In this document: one piece after another, positions 33,718 to 42,788 of the stretch | How the letters are laid out: each line of letters opens with the position of its first letter | Numbering within the stretch: position 1 is the stretch's first letter | DNA from: Dorea phocaeensis | GTDB taxonomy: Bacteria; Bacillota; Clostridia; Lachnospirales; Lachnospiraceae | Direction: 5' to 3' | Length of the DNA: 64,000 nt | Assembly (NCBI RefSeq): GCF_900240315.1 | Contig: NZ_OEPZ01000003.1 | Coordinates: forward strand, 186,001 to 250,000 | Position numbers and translations under genes: made by a program | The notes under the pieces: generated by a model | Databases searched by the model: none | What the model was told of the DNA's origin: nothing | What the model saw: the letters and a program-made list of their open reading frames with translations, nothing else

Positions 33718-34629
33718 CTACGCTAACACTTTCTTTGCTTCTTCTTCAAAATCTTCCATGGACTCCGCCTTGGCCGCCAGCTTATGAAGCACTTTCAGTT
33801 GTTCTTCATCACTCAGTTCATGAATCCGTACTTCCAGCTCTTCTGAAATCCTTCCCATCTCTTCTAAAAGTTCAAAAATAGACGCTCTCCTGGTCAACAA
33901 GGCACCTTCTTCACGTCCTTCTTTGCGTCCTTCTGCACGTCCCTCTTCGCGTCCAGCCTTTCGTTCATCCCTCATCATTTCTTCGAAAATCATATAGCGT
34001 TCTCCCATCTCACGGCTTTCCTTCACATTATGAATAGATTTCTGTAATTGTCCTACAAACTCATCTTCAAAATCTGATTCACTCTGCTCAACATCCGCCG
34101 CTACAAATTTCAAGAATCTCACAAGACTTTCCGGAAGCTTTTCTGCATTTTTCCCCTTGGTACTTAGATATATGGTCTGACATCCGTCATCACATTCCAC
34201 AGAAGAATCTTCTTTACACTGCATACCACATGTATAACAATACAATCCTCTGCCAAAGGGATCATAATCACACAAAAAGATAACAAAAGTATCCGGAAGC
34301 TCTTCATAGCCTGTTCCCGCTGCAAGAAGCTCCATATCCATCTGACTGTGATAATATCTTGAGCGCTTTACCAGCGCCACATCCCTCTTAACCTGCATCT
34401 CCACGTTATAACGCTTGTTATTCTGGTCTTTGGCATACACATCCAGCCGAATCCCCTTATACTCCGGGTGGTATACCATGTTCCTCTCATAACTTACATC
34501 AATCCTGGAAATTGGAAATCCCAGCACCATCTCTAGAAACCTGGTACAGTTCTCTTCCTCGCTCATCACTGCACAGAACATAAAGTTGTCCTTGATAGTT
34601 AAGTCTTGTAATCGTTTATTCCTACTCAT
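33718..34629 (-). CDS. Rpn-family PD-(D/E)XK nuclease/putative transposase, copy 1
   Basis: 303 residues from the ATG at 34629 (GGAGG upstream). N-terminal PDDEXK_2-type nuclease: L-x-D-V-Y-A-K-D with Asp63, and N-V-E-M-Q-V-K with Glu77, Gln79 and Lys81, the D...ExQxK active site. A charged E-E-G-R / K-E-G-R repeat tract (about 225-250) and a helical C terminus follow. Proteins of this family are called recombination-promoting nuclease or transposase-like; E. coli RpnA is a DNA endonuclease that raises recA-independent recombination. Biological role in Firmicutes is poorly known. Nearly identical to the copy at 34976-35875, with four extra residues in the charged tract. Confidence 0.85.
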   Translation of the reverse strand: MSRNKRLQDLTIKDNFMFCAVMSEEENCTRFLEMVLGFPISRIDVSYERNMVYHPEYKGIRLDVYAKDQNNKRYNVEMQVKRDVALVKRSRYYHSQMDMELLAAGTGYEELPDTFVIFLCDYDPFGRGLYCYTCGMQCKEDSSVECDDGCQTIYLSTKGKNAEKLPESLVRFLKFVAADVEQSESDFEDEFVGQLQKSIHNVKESREMGERYMIFEEMMRDERKAGREEGRAEGRKEGREEGALLTRRASIFELLEEMGRISEELEVRIHELSDEEQLKVLHKLAAKAESMEDFEEEAKKVLA

Positions 34630-34975
34630 TCTTCCTCCATATCTACAGAGGAATTCTATGAGAGAATGATAACACATAGAAGCAAGAAATACTACTCTCT
34701 TAAAATCAAAATATTATTTTCTGCATATAGGCTAGACTAATCTCATCTACTGGATACCCCCGCTTTTCAATTTTGCTACAAATTTTGCCACACACTCTCC
34801 TTCCAAAATAGAATCCCCCTTTATTTTGATATAGAATTCCCCTGTTCAAAACACAATTGATAAATTACCGATTCGGTATTGAAATACCTTTTGAAAAGAT
34901 ATTGTAGAATCAGATACCGCAATACCGCGGTATCTGACGATTGATTTGCTACCGACAGCTGACAGCTGTCGAAGA
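34630..34975. other. Intergenic DNA between the two nuclease copies
   Basis: 346 bases without a gene. It holds the leader of copy 1, the junction of the duplication (about 34739-34771, unique sequence), and the downstream palindrome cluster of copy 2 (34866-34971). Nothing else recognised. Confidence 0.7.
34866..34971. repeat. Cluster of palindromes after nuclease copy 2
   Basis: Carries the same CAGATACCGC / GCGGTATCTG stem and the CGACAGCTG-A-CAGCTGTCG palindrome as copy 1, both unchanged, whereas the neighbouring GTATCTT / AAGATAC dyad has lost its symmetry. Confidence 0.7.
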
Positions 34976-35875
34976 CTACACTAACACTTTCTTTGCTTCT
35001 TCTTCAAAATCTTCCATGGACTCCGCCTTGGCCGCCAGCTTATGAAGTACTTTCAGTTGTTCTTCATCACTCAGTTCATGAATCCGTACTTCCAGCTCTT
35101 CTGAAATCCTTCCCATCTCTTCTAAAAGTTCAAAAATAGACGCTCTCCTGGCCAACAAGGCACCTTCTTCACGTCCTTCTTTGCGTCCTTCTTCACGTCC
35201 AGCCTTTCGTTCGTCCCTCATCATTTCTTCGAAAATCATATAGCGTTCTCCCATCTCACGGCTTTCCTTCACATTATGAATAGATTTCTGTAATTGTCCT
35301 ACAAACTCATCTTCAAAATCTGATTCACTCTGCTCAACATCCGCCGCTACAAATTTCAAGAATCTCACAAGACTTTCCGGAAGCTTTTCTGCATTTTTCC
35401 CCTTGGTACTTAGATATATGGTCTGACATCCGTCATCACATTCCACAGAAGAATCTTCTTTACACTGCATACCACATGTATAACAATACAATCCTCTGCC
35501 AAAGGGATCATAATCACACAAAAAGATAACAAAAGTATCCGGAAGCTCTTCATAGCCTGTTCCCGCTGCAAGAAGCTCCATATCCATCTGACTGTGATAA
35601 TATCTTGAGCGCTTTACCAGCGCCACATCCCTCTTAACCTGCATCTCCACGTTATAACGCTTGTTATTCTGGTCTTTGGCATACACATCCAGCCGAATCC
35701 CCTTATACTCCGGGTGGTATACCATGTTCCTCTCATAACTTACATCAATCCTGGAAATTGGAAATCCCAGCACCATCTCTAGAAACCTGGTACAGTTCTC
35801 TTCCTCGCTCATCACTGCACAGAACATAAAGTTGTCCTTGATAGTTAAGTCTTGTAATCGTTTATTCCTACTCAT
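34976..35875 (-). CDS. Rpn-family PD-(D/E)XK nuclease/putative transposase, copy 2
   Basis: 299 residues from the ATG at 35875, same GGAGG and same N terminus as copy 1. Active-site residues Asp63, Glu77, Gln79 and Lys81 are intact. Relative to copy 1 it lacks one R-A-E-G unit in the charged tract and differs at a handful of other residues (for example Ala for Thr after the tract and Val for Ala at the end). Both reading frames are open, so both may be expressed. Confidence 0.85.
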   Translation of the reverse strand: MSRNKRLQDLTIKDNFMFCAVMSEEENCTRFLEMVLGFPISRIDVSYERNMVYHPEYKGIRLDVYAKDQNNKRYNVEMQVKRDVALVKRSRYYHSQMDMELLAAGTGYEELPDTFVIFLCDYDPFGRGLYCYTCGMQCKEDSSVECDDGCQTIYLSTKGKNAEKLPESLVRFLKFVAADVEQSESDFEDEFVGQLQKSIHNVKESREMGERYMIFEEMMRDERKAGREEGRKEGREEGALLARRASIFELLEEMGRISEELEVRIHELSDEEQLKVLHKLAAKAESMEDFEEEAKKVLV

Positions 35876-35983
35876 TCTTCCTCCATATCCACAGAGGAAT
35901 TCTATGAGAGAATGATAACACATAGGAGCAAGAAATACTACTCTCTTAAAATCAAAATATTATTTTCTGCATACGGGCTAGAC

Positions 35984-36015
35984 CAAAAAACGGAGTGGAT
36001 ATCATCCACTCCGTC
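35984..36015 (-). terminator. Terminator of the amidase-glucosaminidase gene
   Basis: Minus strand ACGGAGTGGAT / ATCCACTCCGT with a 3-base loop followed by TTTTTT. Very strong; 27 bases past the stop at 36042. Confidence 0.92.
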
Positions 36016-36041
36016 GTAAATTGAAGCTTTTTTATCTAATT

Positions 36042-39000
36042 CTACATTCCATAAATCGGCTTGATATAAGATTCCATAAGGCTCATACCATATTTCCTAG
36101 CTGCTGCCCACCCTTTTCCGTCCGGATTTTCTTTGATTCCCAGCCATTCCACATATGGTGCACAATTTCTCGTCACATAGGCAAATCTGGTGTCCACTAT
36201 TTCATTCTTCGGACTGTCTTTTGATGCATATGCTTTCAGATGCTGAACCTGTGCACGGATGCCGGTACGAACGTCTTTAAACGACTCTCCCGGTACGCCG
36301 CCTGTTGCACCTAAGCCGGCAAAATTAAACTGTTCCACCTTCACATCTCCACCAAACTGAAGGTATCCGGTCTCTTTCATTGCCTGTCCGAATACAACTT
36401 CCGGCTTCACATTCTCCACAACTGCCTCATCGTACAGAATCTCACAAAACTGTGTAATATTAGAAGCTCCGCCTTTAGATAATGCTCCACTTGGATAAGT
36501 TCTCTTAGAATTCATGTACATTTTCACCATCTTATTCACTGCAGTTGTCTTATTTCCAAGTGCTGTTGCTCCCATAATCGGAGTCACTCCCTCATAAGTC
36601 ATTGCTCCTTCCGGTGAAACTTCTTTATTGAAATAATACCAGACTCCATCTATCTGGCGATACCCTCTAGTCATTGCGCCTTCCGCGCCAAAGTTATTTG
36701 CTGTTGGATTTAAGTAGTACCAGGTACCACCATCCTTTAACCAGCCTTTGTGCATTGCACCGGAGGTGTTCAGATAGTAATGCGTACCCCCAAGCGCGAT
36801 CCAGCCCGTCACCATTTTCCCTGAGCCATCCATATAATACCAGCTGCCGCCAACATTCTGCCAGCCTGTCACCATATAGCCTGCTGCATCAAAGTAGTAC
36901 CGCTGGCCTCCAATTACTTCCCAGTTGGACTTGGTATAACTTCCATCGCTGTGACGATACCACCAGCCGCGTCTATCCAAAATCCATTTAGCTTCTTCTT
37001 TCACCTTTCCCGGAACCCATGCTCCACTTGCATCCACATAATCGTTTCCGATCCAGGTGTTGGATGCCATTGCTCCGGAAGATGCAAAGTAATAGCATTT
37101 TCCACCTATCCAATGCCAGCCTGTCACCATATAGCCCGCTGCATCAAAGTAGTACCACTGGCCTCCAATTACTTCCCAGTTGGACTTGGTATAACTTCCA
37201 TCGCTGTGACGATACCACCAGCCGCGTCCATCCAAAATCCATTTAGCTTCCTCTTTCACCTTTCCCGGAACCCATGCGCCGCTTGCATCCACATAATCGT
37301 TCCCAATCCAGGTATTGGATGCCATTGCTCCAGAAGCGGTAAAATAGTAACATTTACTGTTGATCCACTGCCAGCCTGTTAACATAACTCCACTACCATT
37401 GAGATAATACTTGCTGCTGCCGATGGTCTGCCAGCCTGTCAACATCTTTCCAGATGTGTCCATATAATACCAGCTGCCACCAATATTCTGCCAGCCCGTT
37501 ACCATATAGCCCGCTGCATTAAAATAATACCACTGACCTTCAATCTTTTCCCAATTAGATCTGGTATAACTCCCATCTTTGTGGCGATACCACCAGCCAC
37601 CTTCATCCTGAACCCAGCCAGGTTTTATCATTCCCGGAACCCATGCGCCATTGGAATTCACATAATCATTTCCAATCCAGGTATCTGCTGCCATTACCCC
37701 CGTACCATCGAAATAATAACAGGTAGTACCAATCCACTGCCAGCCAGTCAACATGATTCCACTGCCGTTAAAATAGTACCATTTATTATTGATCTGCTGC
37801 CAGCCTGTTAACATAACTCCGCTTGCCGGATCCAGATAATACTTCGCGGTTCCTTCTGTAAACCATCCGGTCTGCATATACCCATTGGAATCAAAATGAT
37901 ACCAAGCTCCGTTGATTGCCTCCCAGGTATTCTTCGCATAGCTTCCGTCCGCGTACTGGTACCACCAGCCCTTATCATTCTGAATCCACTGTCCCTTGCC
38001 AAGTCCGTACGCTTGCGCAATTCCTTTGGCATCTGCAATTCCAAGTGCCTTCAGCTTTGCATCGGAGCTTAGATACTTATTATAATCATCTATATTATCG
38101 ATAAACGCATGCTCTACAATGATCGCCGGAAAGCCAGCCCGCTTACTCTGCCAGATCAACGCATAGTAATCCTGCAAGGATCCATCCGGATAAAGGGTAT
38201 TCGTTCCACTGTTTCGAATCTTAATTCCACGGTCTGTCAGACCCAGACCAACCAGTTCCTTTTGAATTTTAGAAGCCAGATTCTTTCCTTCGTTTCCAAC
38301 TCCTGGATTATAATTGGCATTCGGATAATAAACTTCCGCTCCATGAGCCTTTCCAAGCCCCGTAGAATTCAAATGCATACTTACCAGTACGTCCGCCTTT
38401 TTCCCTTTGGCGTATTCTACACGCTTTTTCAAATCATCGGACAAATTATTGGACGGGGAAAGACCTGTATCTGTTGTTCTGGTCATATATACCGTTACGC
38501 CGCCATACTTCTCCAACTCTTCCTTGCAATACTTTGCGATCTTCAATGTCAAGTCTTTTTCCTTCGCGCCATTCACTCCGACCGCACCCGGATCATATCC
38601 TCCATGTCCCGGATCAATTACGACAATCAGATTTCCTGCTTTTTCAGACGTCTCGGCCACTCTTGAAGCCACTGCCGGGACATCCGTCTTCGCTTCTTCG
38701 ACAGCTTCTTCCACTGACTCACTCTCTACTAATTCTCCTTCTTCATCATAAGTAAGGAAGTTCACCGGATTTCCCGGTTCATTGACCGTTCTTGCACTCG
38801 AAGACGTACTCTCTTCTTCTACGACCGCATCTGGCTGTGTATCACATTCCTGATTTACACCAAATCGTGAATCAATTCCAGCTTCTCCTAGATCGATTTC
38901 ATTTGTGACGCCGTCGCTTACCGTCCGTACTTTTAACAAATGATAGCTACCTGCCGTGCTGTTTTCCAGATAATCAATAGAAAATACTGCTGTAGCATCC

Positions 39001-39368
39001 TGAATCTCTCCAGCCCAAACCTCATACTGCTCTGCTGTCTCCACATTTTCATATACCATGGAAACAGACTCCAGTTCTACTTCATCCTGGAAAGACACCA
39101 TGATTTTTTGTGTATCTGGTGTCATCAGATATGGAGTATCTATGTACAGATACTGTAACTGTGGTACGGACATCTCCTGTGTCTGTACTTCTCCTCCTTC
39201 TGCCTCTGACTGTACCTCCAGCTGTTCTGCCGAAGCAGCCTCTGTCTGTGATACACTTTCCTGCACCTGGTTCTCATCAGCCGCCAAAGCTCCGCTTGCC
39301 GGCAGAATACTGAATAACATTGCCAGACTAAGTGCAATCGATACTGCTTTTCTTTTGAATTTCTGCAT
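36042..39368 (-). CDS. Secreted autolysin: N-acetylmuramoyl-L-alanine amidase, choline-binding-type repeats, glucosaminidase
   Basis: 1108 residues. Signal peptide about 1-29 (A-L-A-A). A beta-rich N-terminal region follows. Amidase_3 domain about 248-455 with zinc ligands in V-I-D-P-G-H-G-G (His255), A-K-E-K (Glu270) and S-M-H-L-N, plus catalytic Glu in V-E-H-A-F-I. Then about 430 residues of G-W-x-x-I-x-x-x-W-Y-Y-F repeats of the choline-binding type, and a C-terminal glucosaminidase domain (about 930-1108) with A-M-K-E-T-G. The enzyme would cut peptidoglycan at two bonds while held on a wall glycan by its repeats. One 85-residue repeat block is duplicated almost perfectly (see repeat entries). 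Own promoter and terminator. AAGGGG upstream. Confidence 0.93.
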   Translation of the reverse strand: MQKFKRKAVSIALSLAMLFSILPASGALAADENQVQESVSQTEAASAEQLEVQSEAEGGEVQTQEMSVPQLQYLYIDTPYLMTPDTQKIMVSFQDEVELESVSMVYENVETAEQYEVWAGEIQDATAVFSIDYLENSTAGSYHLLKVRTVSDGVTNEIDLGEAGIDSRFGVNQECDTQPDAVVEEESTSSSARTVNEPGNPVNFLTYDEEGELVESESVEEAVEEAKTDVPAVASRVAETSEKAGNLIVVIDPGHGGYDPGAVGVNGAKEKDLTLKIAKYCKEELEKYGGVTVYMTRTTDTGLSPSNNLSDDLKKRVEYAKGKKADVLVSMHLNSTGLGKAHGAEVYYPNANYNPGVGNEGKNLASKIQKELVGLGLTDRGIKIRNSGTNTLYPDGSLQDYYALIWQSKRAGFPAIIVEHAFIDNIDDYNKYLSSDAKLKALGIADAKGIAQAYGLGKGQWIQNDKGWWYQYADGSYAKNTWEAINGAWYHFDSNGYMQTGWFTEGTAKYYLDPASGVMLTGWQQINNKWYYFNGSGIMLTGWQWIGTTCYYFDGTGVMAADTWIGNDYVNSNGAWVPGMIKPGWVQDEGGWWYRHKDGSYTRSNWEKIEGQWYYFNAAGYMVTGWQNIGGSWYYMDTSGKMLTGWQTIGSSKYYLNGSGVMLTGWQWINSKCYYFTASGAMASNTWIGNDYVDASGAWVPGKVKEEAKWILDGRGWWYRHSDGSYTKSNWEVIGGQWYYFDAAGYMVTGWHWIGGKCYYFASSGAMASNTWIGNDYVDASGAWVPGKVKEEAKWILDRRGWWYRHSDGSYTKSNWEVIGGQRYYFDAAGYMVTGWQNVGGSWYYMDGSGKMVTGWIALGGTHYYLNTSGAMHKGWLKDGGTWYYLNPTANNFGAEGAMTRGYRQIDGVWYYFNKEVSPEGAMTYEGVTPIMGATALGNKTTAVNKMVKMYMNSKRTYPSGALSKGGASNITQFCEILYDEAVVENVKPEVVFGQAMKETGYLQFGGDVKVEQFNFAGLGATGGVPGESFKDVRTGIRAQVQHLKAYASKDSPKNEIVDTRFAYVTRNCAPYVEWLGIKENPDGKGWAAARKYGMSLMESYIKPIYGM
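36861..37081. repeat. Internal tandem duplication in the autolysin gene, block A
   Basis: Nearly identical to 37116-37336 at an offset of 255 bases (85 codons); about ten differences by eye over some 220 bases. Confidence 0.85.
37116..37336. repeat. Internal tandem duplication in the autolysin gene, block B
   Basis: Partner of 36861-37081. Encodes the same W-Y-Y-F / N-T-W-I-G-N-D-Y-V / W-W-Y-R-H-S-D-G-S repeat set. The in-frame offset keeps the protein intact. Confidence 0.85.
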
Positions 39369-39423
39369 ATTCTACGCCCCTTAAAACTAACTGTTTTCTT
39401 GTTGCTTACCCTAAATCAAGTTA

Positions 39424-39452
39424 ACTATAGCATAATTCTATTTTTCAAACAA
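39424..39452 (-). promoter_or_regulatory. Promoter of the autolysin gene
   Basis: Minus strand TTGTTT (39452-39447), 17-base spacer, TATAGT (39429-39424). It separates this gene from the glycan operon that ends at 39495. Confidence 0.6.
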
Positions 39453-39494
39453 GGAATTCCTTATTTTTCCTCTTTTTCCTAATCAAGGATATCA

Positions 39495-40627
39495 TTAACG
39501 CATCAGCTGATTTCTTTTTGTGATTTCTTCCGATGTCAGACGATCCAACGCCTCTATCTTTTTCGCAAAATATGTTCTGCACCATTCTTCTTCCAACAGA
39601 GGCTTTCGCATCTGCAAGTGTTTAATTCCGCTGTGTGAATTAATCTCCATAATTTTAACCCCTTTATTGGTAAAGCAAATATCAAAGCCCATATACTCAC
39701 AAAGCCCCAGATATTCCGTAATTCCGATCACCATATCCCTTGCTTCCTCCCACAGGTCAATGGTTCCTTCCACCAGCACGTTTGTATCTGGATGGTATGG
39801 CATGTCTTCTATTCTGTCAATATACACTGCTTTTCCTTCACTGAATCTGCCGCTTTCTGTATCAATCTTCACATCATAGGCAAATACCGTCGCCGAGTTG
39901 CTGTTCATATAGTTGGCATGACCAGAATCTTTGGTGCCAAATCTTAAATATCCACCTGCAATTTTGGATTTCTCCTCCCCATCTTTGATTGCCAAAACAC
40001 GAATGGTATGAATCAAAGGGAAGATCTCCCCTAACTGCGTGGATGGGACAAAGTATTCTGTATATATGTAATTGGGATGTTTCTCAACTCCTCTTTCCCA
40101 CACACTTCCCCGTTGATATAAAATGTTTCATTTTCGTATGATAATTCAAAAAAGCCGACTGACAAAGCTCCATTGCAGGGTTTACATGCAACCTTCTTTT
40201 CCCGTTCCACCAATAGTGCCACCGCATCTGCCGAAGAATGTCTGCAGTCTTCCGGACAATCCATCAACGGCATCAACCTGTCCTCTGTCTTATAGTAGAA
40301 ATATTTTGGCATATATCTGTCATATTTTGTCCCTGCCAGCATATACTTCAATGTTAATTTATCATTGATCCAAATTCTCTCCCAGCTGTTCAAGGGCCAA
40401 ATCCGATAATATTCATAATCCGATAAATAATCTTCTATATGCTCTGCCTCTTTTAAGTTATATGCTACAGCGCTCTCTGCCAAAAATCCTCTTGCATGCG
40501 CCCATTCCAAATCTTCTTCCGCCCACAGACCGCTTTCCTTTTCCTGCTTCCACAATCCGTGCAGATAATCCGCCATTTTCTTGCTGAATCCAGCTCTTAA
40601 CATTCCATCTATTGTCCAATCATACAT
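39495..40627 (-). pseudogene. Sugar-transfer-associated ATP-grasp protein, frameshifted
   Basis: Two overlapping frames make one protein. The first frame (40627 to 40031, 198 residues) gives the N-terminal half through A-C-K-P-C-N-G and F-Y-I-N-G; the second (about 40103 to 39495, 202 residues) gives the C-terminal ATP-grasp half with N-Y-I-Y-T-E-Y-F, I-R-V-L, a G-Y-L-R-F-G segment, F-D-I-C-F-T and the metal-binding M-E-I-N-S-H-S-G. Frame one reads R-N-I-P where frame two reads P-N-Y-I, so a single missing base near the CCC run at 40075-40077 (minus strand) would join them. Joined length would be about 375 residues. ATP-grasp enzymes form amide or thioester bonds; this subfamily sits in sugar-transfer clusters. 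Could be a pseudogene, a phase-variable gene or a sequencing error. Last gene of the glycan operon. Confidence 0.8.
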
Positions 40628-40642
40628 AACGCTTTCTCCTTT

Positions 40643-41752
40643 TTACTTGCCGCCCAATGCTTTTATATTATCACAGATTCGGTATACATCCTCTAATGTA
40701 AGATCTGCATATAACGGTAACGTCAGCACTTTTTTAGAAACATCCAATGCAACCGGCGTCTCTTTTACATCATATTGATCTTTATAACATGCAAAAGAAT
40801 TGGTTAGCGGATAAAAATATTTTCTCGTATAAATCCCTTTCTCCTTCAATAAATCATAGACACAGTCTCTTGAAATGCCAAATTCTGACCCTTCGATCAA
40901 TATCGGAAAATATGCATAATTTGACTTTACATTCTCCTGTTCTTTCATAAAACGAATTCCCCGGGTATCTTTTAAACATTCTCGATAGCAGGAAACAATA
41001 CGCTTACGCTTTTCGATTTCTTCCTCAACATGCCGAAGATTACAGATTCCCATTGCCGCCTGAAATTCATTCATTTTTGCGTTTGCCCCGACGCTGTCAA
41101 CCACCTCTTCATTTCGGATTCCGAAATTTTTAAGCCGATATAAATCAAGTCCCAGCTCCTGATCTTGGAAACATACGCAGCCGCCTTCAATAGAATTATA
41201 CACTTTCGTTGCGTGAAAACTGAACATTGAGGCATCCCCAAAAGAACCAATCCCTCTGTTTTTGTAGGTTACTCCGAATGCATGGGCTGCGTCGTAGATA
41301 ACTTTCAAGTCATGGTGTTTTGCAATTTCTTCTATCTCCTCCACCTGACACACTTGTCCATACACATGTACCGGTACGATGGCGGACGTTTTTTCCGTAA
41401 TCAACGCTTCCATTTTAGACACATCCATTGTGAAATTCTCCGGATTAATATCGCAAAAAACAGGTGTTAATCCATTTCGGACAATTGCATGTGTGGTAGA
41501 CGCAAAGGTGAACGGTGTTGTAATCACTTCCCCGGATAATCCCATCGCCTGAATCACCATTTCCAATGCCATATGACCATTGGAAAACAGGGAAACACCT
41601 TCTACTTCCAAATATTGTCTCAGCTGTTTTTCCAGTTCCTTATGTTTTGCTCCCATATTCGTCAGCCAATGAGATTCCCATAACTCTCTAATCTCATCGA
41701 TGTATTCCTCTAGCGGAGGCATGGACGACCGTGTAACAAATATTTCCCCCAT
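40643..41752 (-). CDS. DegT/DnrJ/EryC1-family sugar aminotransferase
   Basis: 369 residues, PLP-dependent. PLP lysine Lys183 in S-F-H-A-T-K, Asp154 and His157 in Y-D-A-A-H-A-F-G that hold the cofactor, N-terminal S-N-G-H-M-A and T-T-P-F-T-F-A-S-T. Family enzymes add an amino group to a 3-keto or 4-keto nucleotide sugar. No cognate dehydratase or ketoreductase gene is adjacent, so the keto-sugar may come from RmlB (dTDP-4-keto-6-deoxyglucose) made at 29-30 kb; in that case it would make a dTDP-4-amino sugar that the nearby GNAT could acylate. Substrate is inference. Confidence 0.9.
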   Translation of the reverse strand: MGEIFVTRSSMPPLEEYIDEIRELWESHWLTNMGAKHKELEKQLRQYLEVEGVSLFSNGHMALEMVIQAMGLSGEVITTPFTFASTTHAIVRNGLTPVFCDINPENFTMDVSKMEALITEKTSAIVPVHVYGQVCQVEEIEEIAKHHDLKVIYDAAHAFGVTYKNRGIGSFGDASMFSFHATKVYNSIEGGCVCFQDQELGLDLYRLKNFGIRNEEVVDSVGANAKMNEFQAAMGICNLRHVEEEIEKRKRIVSCYRECLKDTRGIRFMKEQENVKSNYAYFPILIEGSEFGISRDCVYDLLKEKGIYTRKYFYPLTNSFACYKDQYDVKETPVALDVSKKVLTLPLYADLTLEDVYRICDNIKALGGK

Positions 41753-41803
41753 CTCTCATTCCTACTTTCTTTCCTGCTTCTTTTCCTTCTGTTTTATTTC
41801 GTT

Positions 41804-42769
41804 TTATTCTATCTTCGTTACGTATTCTTCATATTTCCGAGCAATATATTGATTTTTCAGATCTTCTTTTCCTTCAATCTCTTCTCCTGTAAAACATCTG
41901 AGATGATTACGGACACAATCATATCCGGCAATACAAGAGAACTCTACTCCACCTGAAAATCTTGGATTACATTCCATAAAGAAATGCTCCCCGCTGTCTG
42001 TCTCAATAAATTCAAAATTCACACATCCATTTACACCTAATACTGCCGCAAGCTCCCGACACTGTTTTTCTAAAACGCTGTCATGGAAAACATATACCGT
42101 CGTTCCCGCTCCATTCAATGTCCGAAGCAGCTCTTTTCTTGCAACACACTGCGTCGTTTGAGTTTCCTGATTTCTTACTACGTCCACCGTTATAATACCA
42201 CCGCTGATCTTAGGCTGAACAATGTAATTCGATATATCCTGATTTCTCACAAAGTTCTCCATCTGTTCTGCAGACTCTATATAAAACAACCCCTGACTGC
42301 TTCTTCCATTCGTTGGTTTTACAACAGCCGGATAGTCTAGTTCCTGGATTTTTGCCTCCTGCAGCATAACGGTAGGTATCACACTGCAGATATTGTTCTT
42401 CTGCAAGTACTGATTTAATCTCATTTTATTTCTGCAGATATCAATTGCTTCTGTCGATGAAATGCAGACCGTTATTCCAGATTTTTCAAACACTTCCCGA
42501 TTTTTGTTATAAAAATCCACTTCGATATCCGTCAATGGAAAAATGTATTCTACGCGATGCTCCTGACACAGATTCAGAATGAAATTCTGATACGCTTCTG
42601 CCTCACTTACCAATGGCGCCTGATAGAAAAAATCAACATGATAGGCATCTGCCAGCCATTCCTTCTGGTAAATATCACAGCCAATAACTGTATACTCTTC
42701 TTCCTGCATCTTTTTAATGACGATATCTGCTGCAAATGAGCCAATCGCGGTTACTAAAACCGTTTTCAT
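41804..42769 (-). CDS. ATP-grasp carboxylate-amine ligase-like protein
   Basis: 321 residues. N-terminal Rossmann-like domain starting V-L-V-T-A-I-G, central ATP-grasp (about 105-290) with Y-P-A-V-V-K-P, an N-G-R-S-S-Q-G glycine loop, and the metal-binding F-F-M-E-C-N-P-R-F-S-G-G end. This is the carbamoyl-phosphate-synthase-like ATP-grasp group that is common in surface polysaccharide loci; it may couple an amino acid or carboxylate to an amino sugar. Sits between the GNAT and DegT genes in the same operon. Exact substrate unknown. Confidence 0.82.
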   Translation of the reverse strand: MKTVLVTAIGSFAADIVIKKMQEEEYTVIGCDIYQKEWLADAYHVDFFYQAPLVSEAEAYQNFILNLCQEHRVEYIFPLTDIEVDFYNKNREVFEKSGITVCISSTEAIDICRNKMRLNQYLQKNNICSVIPTVMLQEAKIQELDYPAVVKPTNGRSSQGLFYIESAEQMENFVRNQDISNYIVQPKISGGIITVDVVRNQETQTTQCVARKELLRTLNGAGTTVYVFHDSVLEKQCRELAAVLGVNGCVNFEFIETDSGEHFFMECNPRFSGGVEFSCIAGYDCVRNHLRCFTGEEIEGKEDLKNQYIARKYEEYVTKIE

Positions 42770-42788
42770 AACTTATTTCCTCTTTTCG

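Larger units (their letters stand above)
33513..34738. repeat. 1.2-kb direct repeat, copy 1 (Rpn nuclease unit)
   Basis: Near-identical to 34772-35985, including the coding region, the promoter-proximal leader and about 200 bases of downstream palindromic DNA. The main length difference is a 12-base insertion in the coding region of this copy. Confidence 0.92.
34772..35985. repeat. 1.2-kb direct repeat, copy 2 (Rpn nuclease unit)
   Basis: Tandem partner of 33513-34738. The two units are separated by only about 33 bases. No terminal inverted repeats or target-site duplication typical of an insertion sequence were found at the edges. Confidence 0.92.

Noticed and set aside
33513-35985. Insertion sequence or composite transposon around the duplicated nuclease
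   Set aside because: The duplicated units lack terminal inverted repeats and target-site duplications, and the encoded protein is of the Rpn nuclease type rather than a DDE transposase.
36500-37900. CRISPR-like regular repeats in the autolysin and other repeat genes
   Set aside because: The periodicity is in frame, varies in length and encodes choline-binding-type repeats; there are no unique spacers between identical repeats.
38109-38666. Plus-strand open frame opposite the autolysin amidase domain
   Set aside because: No motifs and fully covered by a well-supported minus-strand domain.
39450-39465. AAGGAATTCCTT palindrome as a terminator of the glycan operon
   Set aside because: The palindrome has no loop and no T run; it more likely belongs to the autolysin promoter region.
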